Shown in pieces: positions 59,204-64,000 of a DNA stretch of 64,000 bases; within the stretch, counting starts at the first letter, position 1; each line of letters opens with the position of its first letter. The position numbers and the translations under genes are program-made. The stretch spans positions 25,053,749 to 25,117,748 of the forward strand of contig NC_133237.1 of the NCBI RefSeq assembly GCF_040436345.1, in the 5' to 3' direction. The notes below the pieces were generated by a model. That model had not been told where the DNA came from and did no database searches. It worked only from the letters and a program-made list of their open reading frames with translations. The DNA comes from Pagrus major (Eukaryota; Chordata; Actinopteri; Spariformes; Sparidae).

Positions 59204-59663
59204 AAACTGTCCTAACCTGACAGCTTCTTTGCTCAAATGTTAAACTGTCCTAACCTTACAGCTTCTTTGCTCACATATTACACTGTCCTAAGCTGACAGC
59301 TTCTTTGCTCACATGTTAAACTGTCCTAACCTGACAGCTTCTTTGCTCACATGTTAAACTGTTCTAACCTTACAGCTTCTTTGCTCACATGTTAAACTGT
59401 CCTAACCTGACAGCTTCTTTGCTCACATGTTAAACTGTCCTAACCTGACAGCTTCTTTGCTCACATGTTACACTGTCCTAAGCTGACAGCTTCTTTACTC
59501 ACATGTTAAACTGTCCTAACCTGACAGCTTCTTTGCTCACATGTTAAACTGTCCTAACCTGAAAGCTTCTTTGCTCACATGTTAAACTGTCCTAACCTGA
59601 CAGCTTCTTTGCTCACATGTTAAACTGTCCTAACCTTACAGCTTCTTTGCTCACATGTTAAAC
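59204..59663. repeat. 38-bp minisatellite, about 12 copies
   Basis: Longest array of the unit, 3' of V17. Some repeats share variant bases (CCTTACAG, TACACTGTCCTAAGC) in alternating order, a sign of block-wise expansion. Confidence 0.94.
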
Positions 59664-59927
59664 CATCCAAGTCACAACACAGCAGTCACTGATTCTGTTT
59701 CCTTCATTTGGCTGATTGATTCTCACTTTTAACTAAACAACAACATTTTTCTGACTCTAAGTGGTAGACTAGGTTTCATTACATAAGAGTCTGCTGTCAT
59801 GATTGACTGTTTCCAGGTATTAGTCAGACCCCATGTAGTCCCAGGGGGACAGAAATAAGACAAGCATTAGGAATACATTTTGATTGCATCTTTTATTTTG
59901 TTGCTAACTGTTGTGTAATCACAATAT

Positions 59928-60012
59928 CACACTGGAGGGTGAGCTGTATGGTCATTAATGACACCACATCACTGAAGTGTCAATAATGACGGTAAAGCTC
60001 ACCCTCAAGTGT
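59928..60012. mobile_element. Short fold-back element, copy 5
   Basis: The left arm lacks a few bases near the loop; otherwise as in the other copies. Confidence 0.6.
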
Positions 60013-60378
60013 AACACTGCTCAATTGACGACGTGTTTCTAATATATGAATAATAGGTGATTATTTATATTTGGCATGCTTGTTATGTGCACTCTATATC
60101 CTGTTAATCGTTGTCCACCTGTCAGTGGATCATACACTTCCTGACAGAAAGGAGGCAGCAGGTGAGACCGGAGAAAAGTAATCAAAATGTATGATGTGAA
60201 AACTCACATACATGATGTAGTTTATGAGTATAAAGAGTGCTGAGTGTTGAAACTCCTCCTCCTCCTCTTCTCCTCTCCTCAGTGTCTTTATAAGCTTCAG
60301 TCTCTCTTCTCCTCACACTCCAACCCTGCTCACCTCTCAGCTGGACAGTAAGGGACGTTTACACCACACACTGACAAC

Positions 60379-60830
60379 ATGCTGGGGACCCTCTGCATTC
60401 TCATCACTGCTTTAACATGTAAGATATTCTTCTCACTCCTTTTACAGCCCATATTTTCACACAGAAACCTTTGACTCATGTACTTTTCTGTGTATGTTGA
60501 CAGATGTTGATGCAGCTAAAGTGCTGACCCAGACGCCTGCTGTCCACACAGTTTCTACAGGACAACAGGTTGTTCTCAACTGCAACATTGAGAGGGATGA
60601 AAGTTATGTTTATTGGTATAAACAGGTTCCTGGTGAAGCTCCTCAGTATGTTCTGAACTTATACCGTAGTTACAGTTCACCCAGCTTTGGAACAGGATTC
60701 TCTTCAGACCGATTTGACTCTAAAGCCTCATCAAACATAAATTATCAGTTCATCATTAAGAGGGCAGAGACAGGAGACTCTGCTCAGTATTACTGTAACA
60801 CATGGGACAACTCTGCCAAGGAGTGGGTAT
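60379..60830 (+). CDS. IgL V segment V18 (family II)
   Basis: Leader exon 60379-60418 (MLGTLCILITALT) with an intact GTAAGA donor, and V exon 60504-60830 joined T|AT. It starts YVDAAKVLTQTP, with NCNIERDESYVY, WYKQVPGEAPQYVLNL, CDR2 YRSYSSPSFGTGF and DSAQYYCNTWDNSAKEWVS. The RSS at 60831-60858 is consensus. TTTATAAG box at 60287-60294. Closest relative is the broken V15. The only intact V of cluster 6. Confidence 0.92.
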
Positions 60831-61103
60831 CACAGTGATTTACACTGTGACAAAAACCTTACTGAGACACTCATGACAGCTTCTATCAATTGTGAACAAA
60901 ATCAAACACTTCAAATCAGAAAAACTGGAACAAAACATTGAAGGACATGAAATAAAGTCCTCTAAAGAGACAAGAGTGTTTGAATAAAGTCCAGCAGTGT
61001 TTGTGAATATAAGCAGACTGATGAAGTGAATGAGACGTGGACAGTGAAAGTTGGTCTCAACAGGATGTTTCACTTCCACTCCCCTCATTAGTGAGAGTCA
61101 GGA

Positions 61104-61176
61104 GGTTTTTGTACAGCCATGTGTACAAACTGAATCACTGTGGTATTCGGACAAGGCACCAAGCTGATTGTGACAA
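61104..61176 (+). CDS. IgL J segment J6 with 23-RSS
   Basis: Nonamer GGTTTTTGT 61104-61112, 23-bp spacer, heptamer CACTGTG 61136-61142, J coding 61143-61176 (VFGQGTKLIVT), GTAAGT donor. Confidence 0.95.
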
Positions 61177-61954
61177 GTAAGTACTTTTAACTCATCATAA
61201 AACAGGAGAGATTTGATCGTTTTTCTTGTATATTTCAGTATTTCATGTTCTTGTTGAGTCTTGTTTAAAGTGTGAAACATTTCTAGTGCAGATTAATTGT
61301 TTGTAGTTTTAACATCAGCTTTGAAACAGCACCAAGCTGTGCTTTAAAAGACAATGGACAGCTGAACAGCTGGTTACAAGACTTTGTCCATAAGTTGTTT
61401 TAATTGTTGTGAGATTTAAAGACAGAAGATTATTCTCAATTATTATATTTAACTTTTAAAGAAGTTATTTTTACATTACATCTTATTTTATCATTCATTT
61501 ATTCATTGAGAAATTCAGATTACTACAATGGTTGATTGTTTATCTTGTGAAGGTCAAAATAAAATGAGAATATTTTCTATTCATCTTCAGTCAGTAGGGC
61601 AGAGTAAACATTGTTTATTGTGCCTGTTTGAAAATATAGATTATTTAGAGAGACATTCATCATTGAATCTGAAGTGACGTCTGCTGTAATTTAACACGAT
61701 GACTGATAATCAGAGATGATATTTAATTACTGTGGTTGAACAGAATTTCTCTGGTTAAATTATAATTTTCATTAGTAATCCTTATATATCTGAGGTCAGG
61801 GAGAAACTGGTAGTCTTTGAAAATGTTAAAGAAATAAACTCTGCTCATGTTGTTGATTATTATTTTGACACTAAGTCTGAAAGTGTTTGTTAGTTTTCTC
61901 TTTTCTCTGACTTGATTTCTAGTGATGTGATGAATGTCCTTGATGTATTTTCAG

Positions 61955-62289
61955 GTTGCAGCCTCCCTCCTCCTGTCCTGACAGTCTTCCCTCCGTCCAG
62001 AGCTGAGCTCCAGTCCAACGAAGCCTCTCTGGTCTGTCTGTCCATTTTGCCCAGTGAGTCAAAGGGTTTTGCAGATGTGAGCTGGTTTGCTGCTGGGAGT
62101 CAAGTGAGCAGTGGGATCTCTACCAGCACCGCTGTTCAGCAACCAGACCGCACTTTCCAAATCAGCAGCTATCTGGCCATCCAGACGTCAGACTGGAACA
62201 TGGAGAAGGTTTACGCATGTAAAGTGTCTTTGGGCTCCCAGACTGCAGAGAAACACATCAAGTCAGACTGTCCCACTGAAGAACAGTAG
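61955..62289 (+). CDS. IgL constant region C6, divergent subtype
   Basis: A C1-set domain of 111 residues, against 109 in the other copies. After the first Cys it reads LSILPSESKGFADVSW where the others have LSSQSVPFADVSW, a 3-residue longer loop between strands B and C. One residue is missing before the terminal Cys (HIKSDC). It also has an extra Cys at the V-C junction (SCSLPPPV for SSSLPPPV), PDRTF for PDHTF and YACKV for YTCKV. The canonical Cys pair, Trp and SDCPTEEQ remain, so it should fold. AATAAA signals follow. From about 62460 the 3' flank diverges from the other clusters. Confidence 0.94.
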
Positions 62290-62844
62290 AGGAGCACAAT
62301 GACCATTTCAAATCTGCTTCTTTACTGTTTGTGCTGTTTGCTCATAACAAGGTTCACATGTTAGAAAAGATGTGTCTGCATGCTTGTAATAAATGTTGTG
62401 ACAGTTAGGTGGAGGTGTTGTATCAGCTTTGCAACTACTGCATTTTTCAAAACTCATTCAATAAAAATTTTGAACAGAAATGTTTTTGTATTCATTTGTA
62501 TTCTTGAAAACGTCATTTAAAACAATAATGTTCAACCAAATATTGTCTATTTTATTTTTCTCCTGATGTTCATCACACTGATAATTACAGTTAATGCAGG
62601 ACACATAGATAACAGACATATTTCTGCTTAATTCTTACTTGAATATGCATATTTAAATGAATACATCTACATTGTAATTAGATGTTAATTCTCAAGCAAC
62701 GTCCAACAGACAGATTAATATTACTCTGCCTGGTTTTAGTTGCTTGCAGATGTTAGAAAAATCTGATAAAATGAGCAAATGAAACTGAGTTTTCATCCTC
62801 CGTCGGTGAAGCGTCACCTCTCGACTCCTCCCTCTCTTCCTTCC

Positions 62845-62932
62845 CAGGATGCACCTGCAGGCCTCCTCTCCTTATTTACAGCTCCATGTAAATGAAGAGG
62901 TCAAGTGTCAGCTCTCTGTAAAGTCAGAGGGA
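62845..62932. promoter_or_regulatory. Candidate IgL 3' enhancer element, copy 6
   Basis: CAGGATGCACCTGCAGG, TTATTTACAGCTC (one change) and ATGTAAAT, about 0.55 kb past C6. It is conserved although the sequence just before it (62460-62700) has diverged, which supports selection on the element. Confidence 0.55.
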
Positions 62933-64000
62933 ACCGCCTCTGACCACAAACCAACTGAATTTTCAATTAGTTGCATTTGATCAGTCATAGACAGTGTACT
63001 TCTTGTGTTTTGTGTTTTGTGTTTATGTGTGCAGATCCAAAACGAACATCCTGCAACAGACGTTCCTTGTTAAACTCCAAACTTGTTAAAGACAAATAAA
63101 TATAAAAACTGTAGTGTGTGTACGAAACATTATACACAGTTACATTTGTGATTGTTGTCATTGATTAAGAGGTGAGCAAGGAAACAAAGCTAATATGATA
63201 AAACTGAACTCTGTTTCAAATCATGATGTTGTCATATTTGGGGGTCAGGGGGAGACATGGTGTCACTGAAAATAACTGACCCATATATATGATGTAGTCG
63301 GAGAGAGGAAGAGCGCCTGAGCTTGCAAAACTGTTGGTGAATGAAGTCAACTGAAGTCAGTCAGTAAAGAAACAGACTCCAGTCCTGACACAGCTGATGC
63401 TGCTCTGATCCCTGTTCAGTTGCTGCTCTCTAGCTGACATTTTTAGGTAGTGCTTATTTTTCTTAAGTTTCAGTTTCCATCTTGCATTTTGTTTCTAGTT
63501 GAACAAAGAGCAGCCTATAATAGACATCCAAAACAGTGTCCTCCTGTTGTTTAAGCCTTGTAGTAGATAAGTCTGTATATTTGTGTGCATTGAGTTTTTT
63601 CATTAGAAAACAATGCCAATAAGTGTACGGTTCATATGCCGATACTTACCTGCCATGTTACCTGTAAAGAGAAGTATAGAAAAATATGTATATGTCTCAT
63701 TCATAATATAATTGTTTCAAAACAATGCAAGAGAAAGATAAAAAAATACTACTAAATACAGTGTGCCATTTTCCACCATTTCCAATGACTCACTACTGTA
63801 TCATAATTGAAATGATACTTTACCAATTAGTATCAGTTTCACAGAGATCAAATACTCATTCAACATATAAGAATGTATACATGCCCCTCCTATGAGCTGC
63901 ATGAATTCTGCTTCAGAGATTTATTGATTAAAGTAAAGAAGCTCATTCTGTCAGGTAGGATCGGACTACGACCTCAATAAATCTAGTTAATATGTATATT
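62933..64000. other. Right-end flank
   Basis: Mostly not shared with the other clusters; AT-rich. No V, J, C or other gene is seen before the window ends. Confidence 0.6.

Overview
This window is host nuclear DNA from a teleost fish, most likely a spiny-rayed (percomorph) species. It is a stretch of an immunoglobulin light-chain locus. V, J and C elements are repeated in tandem, all on the + strand, with recombination signal sequences (RSS) readable base by base: V segments carry 12-bp-spacer RSSs and J segments 23-bp-spacer RSSs. The 12/23 polarity, the short CDR1 (10-11 residues between Cys and Trp) and the long CDR2 point to the sigma (L2) isotype. Databases often label such teleost chains 'lambda-like', and the isotype name is my inference.

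Layout. Six V(n)-J-C clusters are present. Cluster 1 (1-4.3 kb): V1 pseudogene, V2, J1, C1. Cluster 2 (4.9-10.8 kb): V3, V4, V5, J2, C2. Cluster 3 (11.4-17.4 kb): V6, V7, V8, J3, C3. Cluster 4 (26.1-33.6 kb): V9, V10 pseudogene, V11, V12 probable pseudogene, J4, C4. Cluster 5 (41.3-46.9 kb): V13, V14, V15 pseudogene, J5, C5. Cluster 6 (56.4-62.5 kb): V16 split by a hAT-type transposon, V17 fragment, V18, J6, C6 (a divergent constant region). There are two V families. Family I starts SGVTV.TQKP and family II starts VDAAK..TQTP. The V next to each J is always family II.

Clusters 3/4, 4/5 and 5/6 are separated by three homologous 7-9 kb blocks (A 17.8-26.1, B 34.1-41.3, C 47.3-56.4 kb). Each block carries, on the - strand, a small multi-exon gene. 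Its first coding exon encodes a signal peptide like that of piscidin-family fish antimicrobial peptides (MKC...LVLTLVVLM.EPGES). Following GT/AG boundaries through unusual 16-, 32- and 19-nt micro-exons gives closed reading frames of 77, 70 and 69 residues. All three carry CX3C-X11-CX3C and end in an acidic tail (SQDEVAEDKL.RYYQD). I do not recognise this combination. It is the best candidate here for an undescribed system: a secreted, cysteine-paired, probably antimicrobial peptide family co-amplified with antibody light-chain clusters. Each block also holds a truncated fossil copy of the same gene.

A conserved element with an E-box (CACCTG) and an octamer-like ATGTAAAT recurs about 0.5 kb downstream of every C exon and once more in each block (nine copies); it is a candidate light-chain enhancer. 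The rest is intron and spacer with a 38-bp minisatellite, two fold-back MITE-like families, (CA/GA)n microsatellites, DNA transposons, a SINE and a few unclassified interspersed repeats. All gene models are read from sequence alone; expression and splicing are untested.
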